In this document: positions 39,071 to 50,170 of the stretch, piece by piece | How the letters are laid out: the number at the start of each line of letters is the position of its first letter | How positions within the stretch are numbered: the stretch's first letter is position 1 | Assembly: GCF_947493735.1 (NCBI RefSeq) | Contig: NZ_CANLSL010000004.1 | Span: 62,001-126,000 of the forward strand | From: an uncultured Acinetobacter sp. | Lineage (GTDB): Bacteria > Pseudomonadota > Gammaproteobacteria > Pseudomonadales > Moraxellaceae | DNA: 64,000 nucleotides | Direction of reading: 5' to 3' | Notes under the pieces: generated by a model | Told to the model about the DNA's origin: nothing | Databases searched by the model: none | What the model saw: only the letters and a program-made list of their open reading frames with translations | Program-made: the position numbers and the translations under genes

Positions 39071-39682
39071 TTAGCCGAGTACAGGATCGCTATTTCGCAT
39101 CCAAGCTGTGATGGAGAGTCGATCTTGTTTGGTTTCAAGCACTTCATGCAAGAGATCACTTTGGAACAATATCAAACGATTTGGCTGTGGCTCGATCACA
39201 TGCCATTGATCTTGAATGTCTTGTAGGCGAAGTTGACCTTGCCAATCATCGTGCCATTCAGGATGTAGATAGTATACGGTGGAAAATACTCGACCATTTT
39301 TTTGTTGTGGATTGTCCCGATGTAAGGCGTAGAATTCACCTGCGTGATAGCAAGCAAAATGCGCTTCAATATCTCGAATACCCGCAAAGAAGTAACGATT
39401 AAAATCTTGTGATAAGCATTCTAACTGTTCGATATGTTTCGACGCTAAGGTGAAATGTGGCTCAATCCATAAGATATGATCGCTACGAATCTCCGTCATT
39501 ACGCCATCTTGAATAGATGCTTTACGAAATTGATCTAAGTGCGTACAGCATTCTTGCTGAAGCGCTTGCATATATTCCAAAGGATAAAGTCCATCAATGA
39601 TGCTAAAACCTTGAGTCTGCATCTCGTTGAGGATGTGATCGATATCAAAATGTACATGAAGCTTGAGAGTGTGCTGACTCAT
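39071..39682 (-). CDS. 2OG-Fe(II) oxygenase, prolyl-hydroxylase type
   Basis: 203 residues. The iron-binding H-x-D is in A-L-H-R-D-N-P. The distal His is in L-L-H-E-V, and the 2-oxoglutarate-binding Arg is in D-R-L-S-I-T-A-W, the usual spacing for P4H-type dioxygenases. G-R-V-F-S-T-V-Y-Y-L-H-P-E-W is the core strand pair. Size and motifs are close to the bacterial prolyl hydroxylases related to PHD2/SM-20, one of which modifies EF-Tu in Pseudomonas; the target here is not shown. Single gene. Confidence 0.87.
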   Translation of the reverse strand: MSQHTLKLHVHFDIDHILNEMQTQGFSIIDGLYPLEYMQALQQECCTHLDQFRKASIQDGVMTEIRSDHILWIEPHFTLASKHIEQLECLSQDFNRYFFAGIRDIEAHFACYHAGEFYALHRDNPQQKNGRVFSTVYYLHPEWHDDWQGQLRLQDIQDQWHVIEPQPNRLILFQSDLLHEVLETKQDRLSITAWMRNSDPVLG

Positions 39683-39904
39683 GATAAGCGCCGATCAAAA
39701 GTAGAGTAAATAAAGTAGCAAGTCATAGATGCCATGCGATTTTTGCTTATTCGTATTGTATGAACCAATACATTTGAATCAGCTTGGCTATTGTAGTGTA
39801 TGTCTATAATCAAAGTCATCGAGAAAGTCGTACAACTGACGCACAATATTACAAATCATTTCATGCTAAAATAGCAGATATTCAATCATTTAAATTTAAT
39901 CTCA

Positions 39905-40759
39905 ATGAATTATCGTCACCATTTTCACGCAGGTAACTTTGCCGACGTGATGAAGCATGTTTTGCTGATGCAACTTTTACAACAAATGAACGCCAAAGAT
40001 AAACCCTATCGCTATGTGGATACACATGCAGGTGCAGGTAAATATAATCTTGCGGATGCACCTGCACAGCGTTCAGGTGAGTATTTGTCAGGTATTCATC
40101 GTTTGATGCAGCTCAACAATAAAGCTCGCAAAGAAGCACCTGAAGTTGTACAAGACTATCTCAAAGCAGTTGAAAATCTGCGTGAAACAGAAGGCAAGGG
40201 TGTGTATCCCGGTTCTCCGTGGTTTGCCCTAGATACCATGCGTGAGCAAGATGTGGCAACGGTTTTTGAATTGCAAAGTGATGTCTTTGCACAGCTCCGT
40301 CACAATTTGTATGATCGACGTTTACAAAGCCATCAACGTGATGCGTATGAGGGCTTACTGGCGGTGATTCCACCGAAAGAAAAGCGTGGCGTGGTGATGA
40401 TTGATCCACCGTATGAAATTGAGCGTAAAGACTTTCCGCAGTTGGTCGAACTGATTCAAAATGCTTATAAGAAATGGTCAACTGGTGTTTTTGCAATTTG
40501 GTATCCGATCAAAGATCGTGCCATGATTGAGCGTTTTGAAAAGAAAATGCAAAAGACAGGTATTCGCCGTCAGTTAGTTTGTGAAATCTGTGTGTGGCCT
40601 GATGATACGCCAGTCGGTTTGAATGGTTGTGGTTTGCTTATCATCAATCCACCATGGCAGTTTGATCAACATGCCGATGATGCTTTGCAATGGCTATTGC
40701 CGCATCTCAAAATGGCAGAAGGCGCACAAGCAAAAGTGAAATGGTTGGTGGGTGAGTAA
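39905..40759 (+). CDS. rlmJ: 23S rRNA (adenine2030-N6)-methyltransferase
   Basis: SAM-dependent methylation of A2030 of 23S rRNA. 284 residues. M-N-Y-R-H-H-F-H-A-G-N-F-A-D-V-M-K-H at the start is the RlmJ signature. D-T-H-A-G-A-G-K-Y belongs to the SAM site, and the catalytic D-P-P-Y is at 167-170. The ribosome site before ATG 39905 is weak. pssA follows 51 bp downstream on the same strand. Confidence 0.95.
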   Translation: MNYRHHFHAGNFADVMKHVLLMQLLQQMNAKDKPYRYVDTHAGAGKYNLADAPAQRSGEYLSGIHRLMQLNNKARKEAPEVVQDYLKAVENLRETEGKGVYPGSPWFALDTMREQDVATVFELQSDVFAQLRHNLYDRRLQSHQRDAYEGLLAVIPPKEKRGVVMIDPPYEIERKDFPQLVELIQNAYKKWSTGVFAIWYPIKDRAMIERFEKKMQKTGIRRQLVCEICVWPDDTPVGLNGCGLLIINPPWQFDQHADDALQWLLPHLKMAEGAQAKVKWLVGE

Positions 40760-40810
40760 ACTCGATTTGCTCATACTTTATAAAGTTTAAAATAATTCAA
40801 AATAGGAATA

Positions 40811-41683
40811 ATGATGCACGATTCTAATGATATGCAACATGACGCCAAGCAGTCGATAAAGACAGATACAATGCCAAAAGATCATAGTGGGCAGAAAGCT
40901 TCAACAGGCTTGGATTATGACGGCATTACCTTTGAAGTGGTGGAAGAAGAGCAGACAGCAACGGGTAAAGTGCGCCGTCGGGGCATCTATCTGTGGCCGA
41001 ATCTGATTACCACTGCTGCATTGCTCAGTGGTTTTTACTCAATCATTGCCAGTATGAATGGTCAATATCTGCAAGCGGTGTATGCGATTATCATTGCGGC
41101 GCTACTCGATGGCTTGGATGGTCGAGTGGCTCGTGCGATTGGTGCACAAAGTGCTTTTGGTGAACAATTTGACTCTCTATCAGACTTGCTTGCCTTTGGT
41201 GTGGCGCCTGCGATCTTGGTGTATAGCTGGAGTACGCATGATCTGGGGCGTATCGGCTTGGCGTGTTGCTTTATTTATACCGTGTGCGCAGCGTTTCGTT
41301 TAGCTCGTTTTAATGTGCAAATTGGTACTGTGGATAAACGTTACTTCATCGGAATAGCCAGTCCGCTTGCAGCAATTATTGTGATTTGCTCGGTGTGGGT
41401 ACAGCAAGATTTCAAAGATACACTGGATTTCAGTGCGGTATGGTTGCAAGGCTTAAATGCTGCGACCATGGTCATTGTTGGTTTATTGATGATTTCAAAT
41501 CTGAAATATTATTCTTTTAAAGTCATGGATCGTAAGCGTGTACCCTTTGTGATCATGATTCCTGTCATTCTGATTTTCTCTGCGATTACGTATAACATTC
41601 CAGTAGGGATTTTGATTGTGTCGATCATTTATGCTTTATCAGGGATTGTGACTACTTTGATGAGTCGTAAGCAAACTGCTTAA
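40811..41683 (+). CDS. pssA: CDP-diacylglycerol-serine O-phosphatidyltransferase
   Basis: Makes phosphatidylserine, the precursor of phosphatidylethanolamine, at the inner membrane. 290 residues. The CDP-alcohol phosphotransferase motif D-G-x2-A-R-x8-G-x3-D-x3-D is complete at Asp103 to Asp125. About eight hydrophobic spans follow a polar N-terminus of some 60 residues (Asp/Lys/Gln-rich), which is longer than in the short B. subtilis-type enzymes. ATG 40811 is followed directly by a second ATG; AGGA suits either. Confidence 0.92.
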   Translation: MMHDSNDMQHDAKQSIKTDTMPKDHSGQKASTGLDYDGITFEVVEEEQTATGKVRRRGIYLWPNLITTAALLSGFYSIIASMNGQYLQAVYAIIIAALLDGLDGRVARAIGAQSAFGEQFDSLSDLLAFGVAPAILVYSWSTHDLGRIGLACCFIYTVCAAFRLARFNVQIGTVDKRYFIGIASPLAAIIVICSVWVQQDFKDTLDFSAVWLQGLNAATMVIVGLLMISNLKYYSFKVMDRKRVPFVIMIPVILIFSAITYNIPVGILIVSIIYALSGIVTTLMSRKQTA

Positions 41684-41701
41684 AATTCAAAATTTCGCTT
41701 T

Positions 41702-41742
41702 AAAAAAACTGTCAATTGAGCAAATCAATTGACCGTTTTTTT
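41702..41742. terminator. bidirectional terminator, pssA / SDR gene
   Basis: A7-C (41702-41709) with G-T7 (41735-41742), and TCAATTGA with TCAATTGA inside, form a long stem with one internal mismatch region around a short GCAAA loop. Confidence 0.9.
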
Positions 41743-41760
41743 AGGGTGGATAAATGTGAA

Positions 41761-42822
41761 TTAACGCTTTTTCACGATACCGTCGTTAATCATTTGTTGG
41801 AAGTGCTCAATCACACTGACTTTAATATCACGATAGTGAATCCCCAATTCTTTAATACTACGATCAGCATTAAAGTAAATTGGATAACCCATGTTCAATT
41901 TGACAAATTTACGGCTTAGTCCATAGATTGGTGCAATGGCTTGGAATAGGATTTTTGGTGCTTCCATTTTTGGAAATGGATATTTTGAACCAAATTTATT
42001 GGCTAAGATTTTACCCATTTCAAGCAAGCTCAATGTTCCGCCACTCACGATATAGCGACCATGCGCTGTTTCAGAAAAAGCCGCTGCAATATGTGCATCC
42101 GCCACATCACGCACATCGACAATACCATTCCACATTGCAGGCACGCCAAACTTCAGTGTGCCATCACCAAACTGTTGCAACACTTCGACACTACCAGATT
42201 GCGTACTTGAAGTCAGGGAAGGTCCCATGACCAGTGCTGGGTTGATACATACCAGATTCCAGCGGCTTTGTGCAGATTGCATTTTCCATGCTTCACGTTC
42301 GGCAGCGACTTTAGAATATGGGTAGGGTTGATGGTCAGCGCTACTGGTTTCATTCCAATGGCTTTCATCGAAGCTATTATTTTCCGTTTCTTTGATCTCT
42401 GCGGCATCACCATAAGTCGAGGCAATACTTGAGGTGAGCACGACACGTTTGACAGTATTGGTACGATTGACAGATTCGAGTACATTGCGAGTACCTTCAA
42501 TGGCAGGCTCGATAATGTCTTTCACCGCATCTTTGTAATTGCTCACTACAAAAGGTGATGCGGTATGAATCACCACTTCACAGCCTTGCATCGCTTCGTC
42601 AAAAGCTTGCGGTGTCAAGAGATCTGCTTTGAAGAATTGGATTGGTGTTTCAGTTTGTTTTGACAGCTGTTCTAAATGTGCAATTTTATCTTTCTTTGAT
42701 GGGTCACGGACTGTCGCATGAACAGGCGTCCCTTGCTTGAGCAAGCCCTCAATGATCCAACCTGCGACATAACCTGTTGCACCAGTCACCAAGACAGGTT
42801 TTGATTTATCAATAATAGCCAT
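41761..42822 (-). CDS. extended SDR, dihydroflavonol-reductase-like
   Basis: 353 residues. G-A-T-G-Y-V-A-G (about 14-21) is the extended-SDR nucleotide loop. H-T-A-S-P-F, V-L-T-S-S-I-A-S and catalytic Tyr167/Lys171 (Y-P-Y-S-K) are typical of the dihydroflavonol-4-reductase/cinnamoyl-CoA reductase branch. In bacteria these reduce varied aldehydes or ketones; the substrate is unknown. AGGTGA lies before ATG 42822. It is a single gene between two terminators. Confidence 0.85.
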   Translation of the reverse strand: MAIIDKSKPVLVTGATGYVAGWIIEGLLKQGTPVHATVRDPSKKDKIAHLEQLSKQTETPIQFFKADLLTPQAFDEAMQGCEVVIHTASPFVVSNYKDAVKDIIEPAIEGTRNVLESVNRTNTVKRVVLTSSIASTYGDAAEIKETENNSFDESHWNETSSADHQPYPYSKVAAEREAWKMQSAQSRWNLVCINPALVMGPSLTSSTQSGSVEVLQQFGDGTLKFGVPAMWNGIVDVRDVADAHIAAAFSETAHGRYIVSGGTLSLLEMGKILANKFGSKYPFPKMEAPKILFQAIAPIYGLSRKFVKLNMGYPIYFNADRSIKELGIHYRDIKVSVIEHFQQMINDGIVKKR

Positions 42823-42976
42823 TTTTCACCTAAATTTTAATGAATATATCCTTAATCACACCCAACATCTAAACGATTGATTCTCTTATCTCTTGTGTTT
42901 AGATCATGCGAATTTTTTATATCTTAAATCACAGACGTGACAACAACAAGAATTCATAGATGAGTGTGCAATAAAT

Positions 42977-42998
42977 AAGCTCACCTATCGGTGAGCTT
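42977..42998 (-). terminator. argF terminator
   Basis: AAGCTCACC (42977-42985) pairs with GGTGAGCTT (42990-42998) around TATC. On the minus strand it is followed by ATTTATT. It lies 18 bp past the argF stop. Confidence 0.78.
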
Positions 42999-43016
42999 TT
43001 CATTTGAGGTAATGAT

Positions 43017-43934
43017 TTATTTCTTACTATGTTCATTGAGTAGAAATTCAACCAATGCTTTTTGTGCATGTAGACGGTTTTCTGCCTCATCCCACACCAC
43101 AGCATTTGGATGATCGAGCATATTTTCTGAAATTTCTTCGCCACGATGCGCAGGCAAACAGTGCATAAATAAACAATCAGAATGCGCCAGTTGCATTAAT
43201 GCCTCATTGACTTGATAGTTGGCAAAGGCTTTTTCACGAAGTTTTTGTTCTTCTTCCTGTCCCATGCTTGCCCATACATCAGTCACGATTAGATCGGCAT
43301 CTTTGGCAGCAGCTTCAGGAGAATTAACAAGCTCAACATGATCTGCAAATTCAGCCAAGAATTTTGGATTTGGCGTGTAACCTTCAGGCGATGCAATGCG
43401 CAGTTTGAAGCCGAGCATTTGCGCAGCTTCCATATAGGAGTTGCACATATTGTTGCCATCACCAATCCATGCAACCGTTTTACTTTCGATATCGCCACGG
43501 TGTTCAAAATAGGTCTGCATATCGGCAAGTAGCTGACAAGGGTGGTGATCGTCAGTTAGACCGTTGATAATCGGAACAGATGAATATTCTGCAAACTTTT
43601 CTACGATGTCATGTCCAAAAGTACGAATCATGATGATGTCGAGCATACGTGAGATCACACGTGCGGAATCTTCAATCGGCTCACCACGACCTAACTGTGT
43701 ATCTCTCGGCGACAAGAAGATTGCATCTCCACCAAACTGACACATTCCTGCTTCAAATGAAATGCGAGTACGTGTACTCGACTTCTCAAAAATCATACCT
43801 AAGACTTTACCAACAAAGGGTTGATAAGCTTCTGATTTTCGGTGAAGTTGTTTGAGTTCAGTTGCCCGAGCGAGCAGTTGTTTGAATTCAAAAGGAGTGA
43901 GGTCACGCAGGGTGAGAAAATGCCGTAGCGCCAT
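43017..43934 (-). CDS. argF: ornithine carbamoyltransferase
   Basis: Converts ornithine and carbamoyl phosphate to citrulline in arginine synthesis. 305 residues from ATG 43934, with GTGGA 7 nt upstream; a GTG four codons earlier has no ribosome site. The carbamoyl-phosphate motif S-T-R-T-R is at 53-57. D-D-H-H-P-C-Q is the H-P-x-Q site and H-C-L-P-A-H-R-G the ornithine-binding Cys loop. Full length. It is not clustered with other arg genes; argD lies 36 kb away. Confidence 0.95.
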   Translation of the reverse strand: MALRHFLTLRDLTPFEFKQLLARATELKQLHRKSEAYQPFVGKVLGMIFEKSSTRTRISFEAGMCQFGGDAIFLSPRDTQLGRGEPIEDSARVISRMLDIIMIRTFGHDIVEKFAEYSSVPIINGLTDDHHPCQLLADMQTYFEHRGDIESKTVAWIGDGNNMCNSYMEAAQMLGFKLRIASPEGYTPNPKFLAEFADHVELVNSPEAAAKDADLIVTDVWASMGQEEEQKLREKAFANYQVNEALMQLAHSDCLFMHCLPAHRGEEISENMLDHPNAVVWDEAENRLHAQKALVEFLLNEHSKK

Positions 43935-44122
43935 AGGTTGGTCCACAAAATAACTGTAACAAACCAGTGAGTTGGTGAGTTATGAATGAAAAAAATAATC
44001 TACTAGTGTACAGCTGTTTATTTTGTTAATGCAAACAGAAAATTAATAAATATATTTCAATAAATGTATTACAAAAAAGAATACTGAACGATTGAGCTTG
44101 GTTAATTAATTTCTAAAGCCGA

Positions 44123-44743
44123 TTAAATCGCATGACCCCGAATAAATCGCTCAACGAAGTAGTCGATCCGCTCATTATCCATAATTTCTATCGGTAAACC
44201 TACCATTGCTCGCCAATGCAAATCTTGAAAAAATCCAAAAAAATAAATTGATGATTCAGTTGGGCGTTTGCAATCAATGAAGCCAAGTTGATCCATTTTT
44301 TCTAAATATTTGGCGAGTGTCGAATATGCACGCTTTGGACCTTGATTATAAAGTTCAACCTCAAGCTCTTGGTTTTCCGAAGAAATATTCATCAATAGTC
44401 GATCAAATGCCATGCTTTTTTTATCAGTAAAAATCGCATAAAGATCGTGTAATAGTTTTGTGAGGTTTACACGAATATCATCACTTTCATGTTGGCAAGC
44501 CAGTTCGATCTGGTGAATAAATTGATCGCTACGATCACGACAAATTGCCAAAAATAAACCTTGTTTACTGCCAAAATACTAATAAATTGTTGCCTTAGAA
44601 CCACCAGCTTGTTCAACGATTTGGTCAAGGCTGACTTGGTCATAGCCATATTGAATAAAAAGCTCAGTTGCCACGTCGAACAAAACAGTACAACGATCGA
44701 CTGCACGTTGGGTATTCGGCGGATTGACAAGTTTTGTTTTCAT
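44123..44743 (-). pseudogene. TetR-family regulator interrupted by an amber codon
   Basis: ATG 44743 starts a 207-codon frame ending at 44123, broken only by TAG at codon 55 (44579-44581). Before it: L-F-I-Q-Y-G-Y-D-Q-V-S-L-D-Q-I-V-E-Q-A-G, then G-S-K-A-T-I-Y. After it: Y-F-G-S-K-Q-G-L-F. This is the TetR helix-turn-helix, where family members have I-Y-R/K/H-x-F-G-S-K. AAG, CAG, TGG or similar to TAG would explain it. The C-terminal ligand domain (about 80-206) is intact in frame. Unless suppressed, only a 54-residue piece of the DNA-binding domain would be made. Confidence 0.85.
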
Positions 44744-44911
44744 ACAGGCGTTACTAGGCGAAAAAGGGCGTGATATAAATTGCGACTATATCATAGCATG
44801 ATTTCGCTTTTGCTTAGTATGACGCTTGAGCGGATGGAATGATTTGTGGGAGCTTAAAAGTGATAGAAGTTTTGAGCTTATGTATGGGTTCGATGCAAAT
44901 TGGCATAAAAA

Positions 44912-44940
44912 TTAACACTTTGGTCTAAAATTAGAATAAT
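44912..44940 (+). promoter_or_regulatory. sigma-70 promoter of prpB
   Basis: TTAACA (44912-44917) and AATAAT (44935-44940) with 17-bp spacing, 78 bp upstream of prpB. Each box differs from consensus at one base. Confidence 0.55.
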
Positions 44941-45017
44941 TACTCGAAAATGCCATAGCTTTATTTGATTTTATTTCTATACTGCTAGGGCAAAATGATT
45001 TTAGTGGAAAGGAATTT

Positions 45018-45899
45018 ATGTCACAGAATTCAGCTGGAGCACGTTTTCGTGCGGCATTGTTAGAAGAAAAGCCTTTACAAATCATGGGTACAGTCAATGC
45101 CTATGCTGCCATGATGGCAACTCAAGTGGGCTATCGTGCCATCTATCTCTCAGGCGCAGGTGTTGCCAATTATTCATACGGTATGCCTGATCTCGGTATG
45201 ACCAGTCTTGATAATGTTCTTGAAGATGTCCGTCGTATTACTAGTCGAGTGGATACACCGCTTCTAGTGGATATTGATACAGGTTGGGGCGGTGCATTTA
45301 ATATCTCTCGTACCATCAAACAGATGATTTCAGCAGGTGCTGCAGCGGTACACTTAGAAGATCAAGCGGCTCAAAAGCGTTGTGGTCATCGTCCGAATAA
45401 GGAAATCGTGAGCCTTGAGGAAATGGTTGATCGTGTCAAAGCTGCCGCTGATGCCAAAACCGATCCTGATTTTGTCTTGATGGCACGTACAGATGCCTTG
45501 CAAAAAGAAGGGCTACAAGGCGTGATTGATCGTGCTTGTGCATATGTAGAAGCAGGTGCCGATGCGATCTTTGCAGAAGCGATGACAGACATTACTATGT
45601 ACAAAACCGTCTGTGATGCGGTCGGTGTCCCAGTACTTGCCAATATTACCGAATTTGGTTCTACGCCTTACTACACGGTGGAAGAATTGGGTGAACAGGG
45701 TATTTCGATGGTGCTCTATCCACTCTCTGCAACTCGTGCAATGCAAAAAGCAGCGTTACAGGTGATGCGTTCGGTACGTGAGCACGGTACGCAAGTCAAT
45801 GTCTTGGACATCATGCAAGAGCGTAAAGAGTTGTATGAATTCTTGAATTATCATGAGTTTGAACAGACTCTGGATAAACTGTTTCAAGAGAATAAGTAA
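45018..45899 (+). CDS. prpB: 2-methylisocitrate lyase
   Basis: Splits 2-methylisocitrate into pyruvate and succinate, the last step of the methylcitrate cycle for propionyl-CoA. 293 residues. K-R-C-G-H with catalytic Cys122 is the PrpB/isocitrate-lyase-superfamily signature. D-I-D-T-G-W-G-G holds metal-binding Asp residues, and M-A-R-T-D-A follows. AAAGGA precedes ATG 45018. prpC follows after 91 bp. No GntR-type regulator is upstream; the broken tetR is the nearest regulator gene. Confidence 0.95.
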   Translation: MSQNSAGARFRAALLEEKPLQIMGTVNAYAAMMATQVGYRAIYLSGAGVANYSYGMPDLGMTSLDNVLEDVRRITSRVDTPLLVDIDTGWGGAFNISRTIKQMISAGAAAVHLEDQAAQKRCGHRPNKEIVSLEEMVDRVKAAADAKTDPDFVLMARTDALQKEGLQGVIDRACAYVEAGADAIFAEAMTDITMYKTVCDAVGVPVLANITEFGSTPYYTVEELGEQGISMVLYPLSATRAMQKAALQVMRSVREHGTQVNVLDIMQERKELYEFLNYHEFEQTLDKLFQENK

Positions 45900-45990
45900 A
45901 CAGTCATCTCGTTTAAATCAAGGGCGATGAGTAAAAGCCCTTAAAACCATCTGAAAAATCATCAATAGAAAAATTGAATTGGAGTAAAAC

Positions 45991-47118
45991 ATGGTAGAAG
46001 GAAAGGTCTTATCAGGGGCAGGGCTACGTGGTCAAGTTGCAGGAAAAACTGCACTTTCAACTGTAGGTAAAAGTGGTGCAGGACTGACCTATCGTGGTTA
46101 TGACGTACAAGACTTGGCAGAGCATTGTCAGTTTGAAGAAGTGGCGTATTTGATTCTGTACGGTGAGCTACCGACGCAAGCACAGCTTGATGCGTATAAA
46201 ACAAAATTAAAAGGTCTACGCAGTCTGCCACAGGCACTGAAAGAAGTGTTAGAACGCATTCCTGCCAATGCACACCCGATGGATGTAATGCGAACAGGGT
46301 GTTCGATGCTCGGAAACCTTGAAACGGAAACCTCGTTTGATCAGCAACATGATCCGACAGATCGTTTATTGGCTGTATTTCCGTCGATCATTACTTATTG
46401 GTATCGCTATAGCCATGATGGTGTGCGTATTGATGAAAATACCGATGATGATTCTATCGGTGCGCATTTTTTACATTTGCTTCATGGTAAAAAACCGAAT
46501 GAACTACATGAGCAAGTGATGAATGTATCGTTGATTCTCTATGCAGAGCATGAGTTTAATGCGTCGACATTTACAGCACGTGTTTGTGCATCGACTTTAT
46601 CAGACATGCACTCGTGTATTACTGGTGCGATTGGTTCACTTCGTGGTCCACTTCATGGTGGCGCCAATGAAGCAGCGATGGACATGATTGAAAACTGGAA
46701 ATCTGCCGACGAAGCTGAACGTGAAATGATGGGCATGCTAGAGCGCAAAGAAAAGATCATGGGCTTTGGTCATGCGATCTACAAAGATAGCGACCCACGT
46801 AATGCGATCATCAAGATTTGGTCGGAAAAGCTTGCCAATGATGTCGGCGATACGGTGCTCTATCCTGTATCTGTGCGCTGTGAAGAAGTGATGTGGCGTG
46901 AGAAGAAACTGTTCTGTAACGCAGACTTCTTCCATGCGTCGGCGTATCACTTTATGGGGATTGCGACCAAACTGTTTACACCAATCTTCGTGATGAGTCG
47001 TCTGACGGGTTGGGCTGCGCATGTGATGGAGCAACGTGCAGACAATCGTATCATTCGCCCAAGTGCGGAATATACTGGCTATGATTTGCGTAAAGTTGTG
47101 CCGATTGGTGAGCGTTAA
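45991..47118 (+). CDS. prpC: 2-methylcitrate synthase
   Basis: Condenses propionyl-CoA with oxaloacetate. 375 residues, the short citrate-synthase form typical of PrpC. Start: V-A-G-K-T-A-L-S-T-V-G; then S-Y-R-G-Y-D-type segment (T-Y-R-G-Y-D-V); catalytic histidines in L-H-G-G-A-N-E-A and G-F-G-H-A-I-Y; Asp region in F-F-H-A-S-A-Y. Primary citrate synthase is longer (about 425) and differs in these loops. GGAG lies before ATG 45991. acnD and prpF, often next in the operon, are absent and serS follows. Confidence 0.93.
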   Translation: MVEGKVLSGAGLRGQVAGKTALSTVGKSGAGLTYRGYDVQDLAEHCQFEEVAYLILYGELPTQAQLDAYKTKLKGLRSLPQALKEVLERIPANAHPMDVMRTGCSMLGNLETETSFDQQHDPTDRLLAVFPSIITYWYRYSHDGVRIDENTDDDSIGAHFLHLLHGKKPNELHEQVMNVSLILYAEHEFNASTFTARVCASTLSDMHSCITGAIGSLRGPLHGGANEAAMDMIENWKSADEAEREMMGMLERKEKIMGFGHAIYKDSDPRNAIIKIWSEKLANDVGDTVLYPVSVRCEEVMWREKKLFCNADFFHASAYHFMGIATKLFTPIFVMSRLTGWAAHVMEQRADNRIIRPSAEYTGYDLRKVVPIGER

Positions 47119-47157
47119 TTGGTTCTAAGTCTTTTGGTTCTAAATCATTGAGCAATG

Positions 47158-47190
47158 AAATAAGCGTGGAGGAATCTGCGCTTATTTTTT
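47158..47190 (+). terminator. terminator of prpBC
   Basis: AAATAAGCG (47158-47166) and CGCTTATTT (47179-47187) around a 12-nt loop, with T run to 47190. Confidence 0.85.
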
Positions 47191-47283
47191 CAATTTAAGT
47201 CATGTGGTGTCTATCATCGTAGCACTGTATTTTTTACCGCACAGCGCTTACACTATACGCATTCAAATTTTTATCTACTTTAG

Positions 47284-48561
<1,278 letters not shown>

Positions 48562-48562
48562 T

Positions 48563-48662
48563 GACTTGAAGATTTTTTGACTCTGCTTCGTTAAGAAAAA
48601 ATCATTTAGTTCGACTAAACCTCATTTTTCTTGTCTCGCATTGCCTAAAAAATCTTGTAGTC
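48563..48662. repeat. 100-bp nested palindrome after serS
   Basis: GACTTGAAGATTTTTT (48563-48578) and AAAAAATCTTGTAGTC (48647-48662) pair with two mismatches. Inside, AAGAAAAA/TTTTTCTT (48593/48625) and TTTAGT-TCG-ACTAAA (48605-48619) pair. The inner CTTCGTT...CTCG bases recall the right-half hairpins of the two inverted-repeat elements. It may also end serS transcription. Confidence 0.75.
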
Positions 48663-48793
48663 ATCATCGTTGAGCAAGTATTGATTTTAAAATGCTGAAT
48701 TGATTTAAAATTATTCAATAAAATGGCTGTGCATCGAAAGTGTGCACAGTTTTTGCATTAGTCCGATCAGATTGATATTTATTGAGGCGAATT

Positions 48794-50170
48794 GTGGATA
48801 TTTTTCCTATTTCTCTAAAGTTGCAACAGCAACGCTGTCTGATCGTTGGCGGTGGACAGATTGCCCTGCGTAAAGCGACTCTTTTGCACAAAGCGGGGGC
48901 GATCATTGATGTGGTTGCGCCAGAAATTGATTCGCAACTGCTTGAAGTGGTGCAAAACAGTGCAGGACAACATCTACAAGCGCCATTCGATGCACAACAT
49001 TTGCACACAACCTATCGTTTAGTGATTGCAGCAACTGATGATGCTGAGGTCAATCGCACTGTATTTGAGCAATGCGAAGCACGTAACATCCTCGTCAATA
49101 GTGTGGATGATATTCCAAATTGCCGTTTTATGGTGCCTGCGATTATTGACCGCTCTCCATTATTGATTTCTGTCGCATCGAATGGCGCATCGCCAGTGCT
49201 TTCACGCCAAATTCGCACCCAACTGGAAACCTCAATCCCACATGGTATGGGCAAGTTGGCTGCATTCTCAGGTGAATGGCGTCAGCGTGTCAAAGCTAAA
49301 ATTCAAAATCCTGATGAGCGCCGTATCTTTTGGGAAAATCTCTACGCAAGTCCGCTGAAAGAGCAAGTCTTTAATGACAATCTCGATGTGGCGAATGATT
49401 TAATTCAACAAGCCTTATCAGAGTGGACAGCACCAAAAGGGGAAGTGTACTTAGTTGGTGCAGGACCGGGTGATCCAGAACTTCTCACTTTAAAAGCATT
49501 GCGCTTGATGCAACAAGCCGATGTCGTAGTTTATGACCGTTTGGTGTCGAAGCCAATTTTAGAATTATGCCGTCGTGATGCGAGCAAGATTTATGTGGGG
49601 AAAGCACGTTCAGACCATAGTGTGCCACAAGATGGAATTAATGCCTTACTGGTAGAGCTTGCTCAACAAGGCAAACGTGTCTGCCGTTTAAAAGGCGGTG
49701 ATCCGTTTATCTTTGGGCGTGGTGGTGAGGAGATTCAAGAGCTTTTTGCTGCCAATGTTACTTTCCAAGTCGTGCCAGGAATTACTGCTGCATCAGGTTG
49801 CTCGGCTTATGCAGGGATTCCACTCACGCATCGGGATTATGCGCAAAGTGTGCGCTTTCTAACTGGTCATCTTAAAGAAGGTTCTCCTGAACTACCGTGG
49901 AATGAACTGGTTTATGAAAATCAAACGCTTGTTTTATATATGGGCTTGGTGGGCTTAGAGCGGATTTGTCAGGAGCTGATCGCCCATGGTCAGCGTGACA
50001 GTATGCCTGTGGCGTTGGTGTCCAAAGGCACGACACCCGAGCAGAAAGTTGTGGTCGGCACACTTGCAGATATTGCCTCAAAAGTGGCTGAGCATGAAAT
50101 CGTTGCACCGACTTTGACCATTATTGGGGAAGTTGTCAATCTGCGTGAACAATTGCAGTGGCAAGGCTAA
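48794..50170 (+). CDS. cysG: siroheme synthase (trifunctional)
   Basis: Converts uroporphyrinogen III to siroheme, the cofactor of sulfite and nitrite reductases. 458 residues from GTG 48794, chosen because GAGG is 6 nt upstream and the protein then begins M-D-I-F-P like the family. N-terminal dehydrogenase/ferrochelatase: L-I-V-G-G-G-Q-I-A-L-R-K-A (about 15-27), dimerisation and chelatase part to about 210. C-terminal SAM uroporphyrinogen methyltransferase: V-G-A-G-P-G-D-P-E-L-L-T-L (about 220-232), then V-P-G-I-T-A-A-S-G. All three activities are expected. Confidence 0.95.
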   Translation: MDIFPISLKLQQQRCLIVGGGQIALRKATLLHKAGAIIDVVAPEIDSQLLEVVQNSAGQHLQAPFDAQHLHTTYRLVIAATDDAEVNRTVFEQCEARNILVNSVDDIPNCRFMVPAIIDRSPLLISVASNGASPVLSRQIRTQLETSIPHGMGKLAAFSGEWRQRVKAKIQNPDERRIFWENLYASPLKEQVFNDNLDVANDLIQQALSEWTAPKGEVYLVGAGPGDPELLTLKALRLMQQADVVVYDRLVSKPILELCRRDASKIYVGKARSDHSVPQDGINALLVELAQQGKRVCRLKGGDPFIFGRGGEEIQELFAANVTFQVVPGITAASGCSAYAGIPLTHRDYAQSVRFLTGHLKEGSPELPWNELVYENQTLVLYMGLVGLERICQELIAHGQRDSMPVALVSKGTTPEQKVVVGTLADIASKVAEHEIVAPTLTIIGEVVNLREQLQWQG

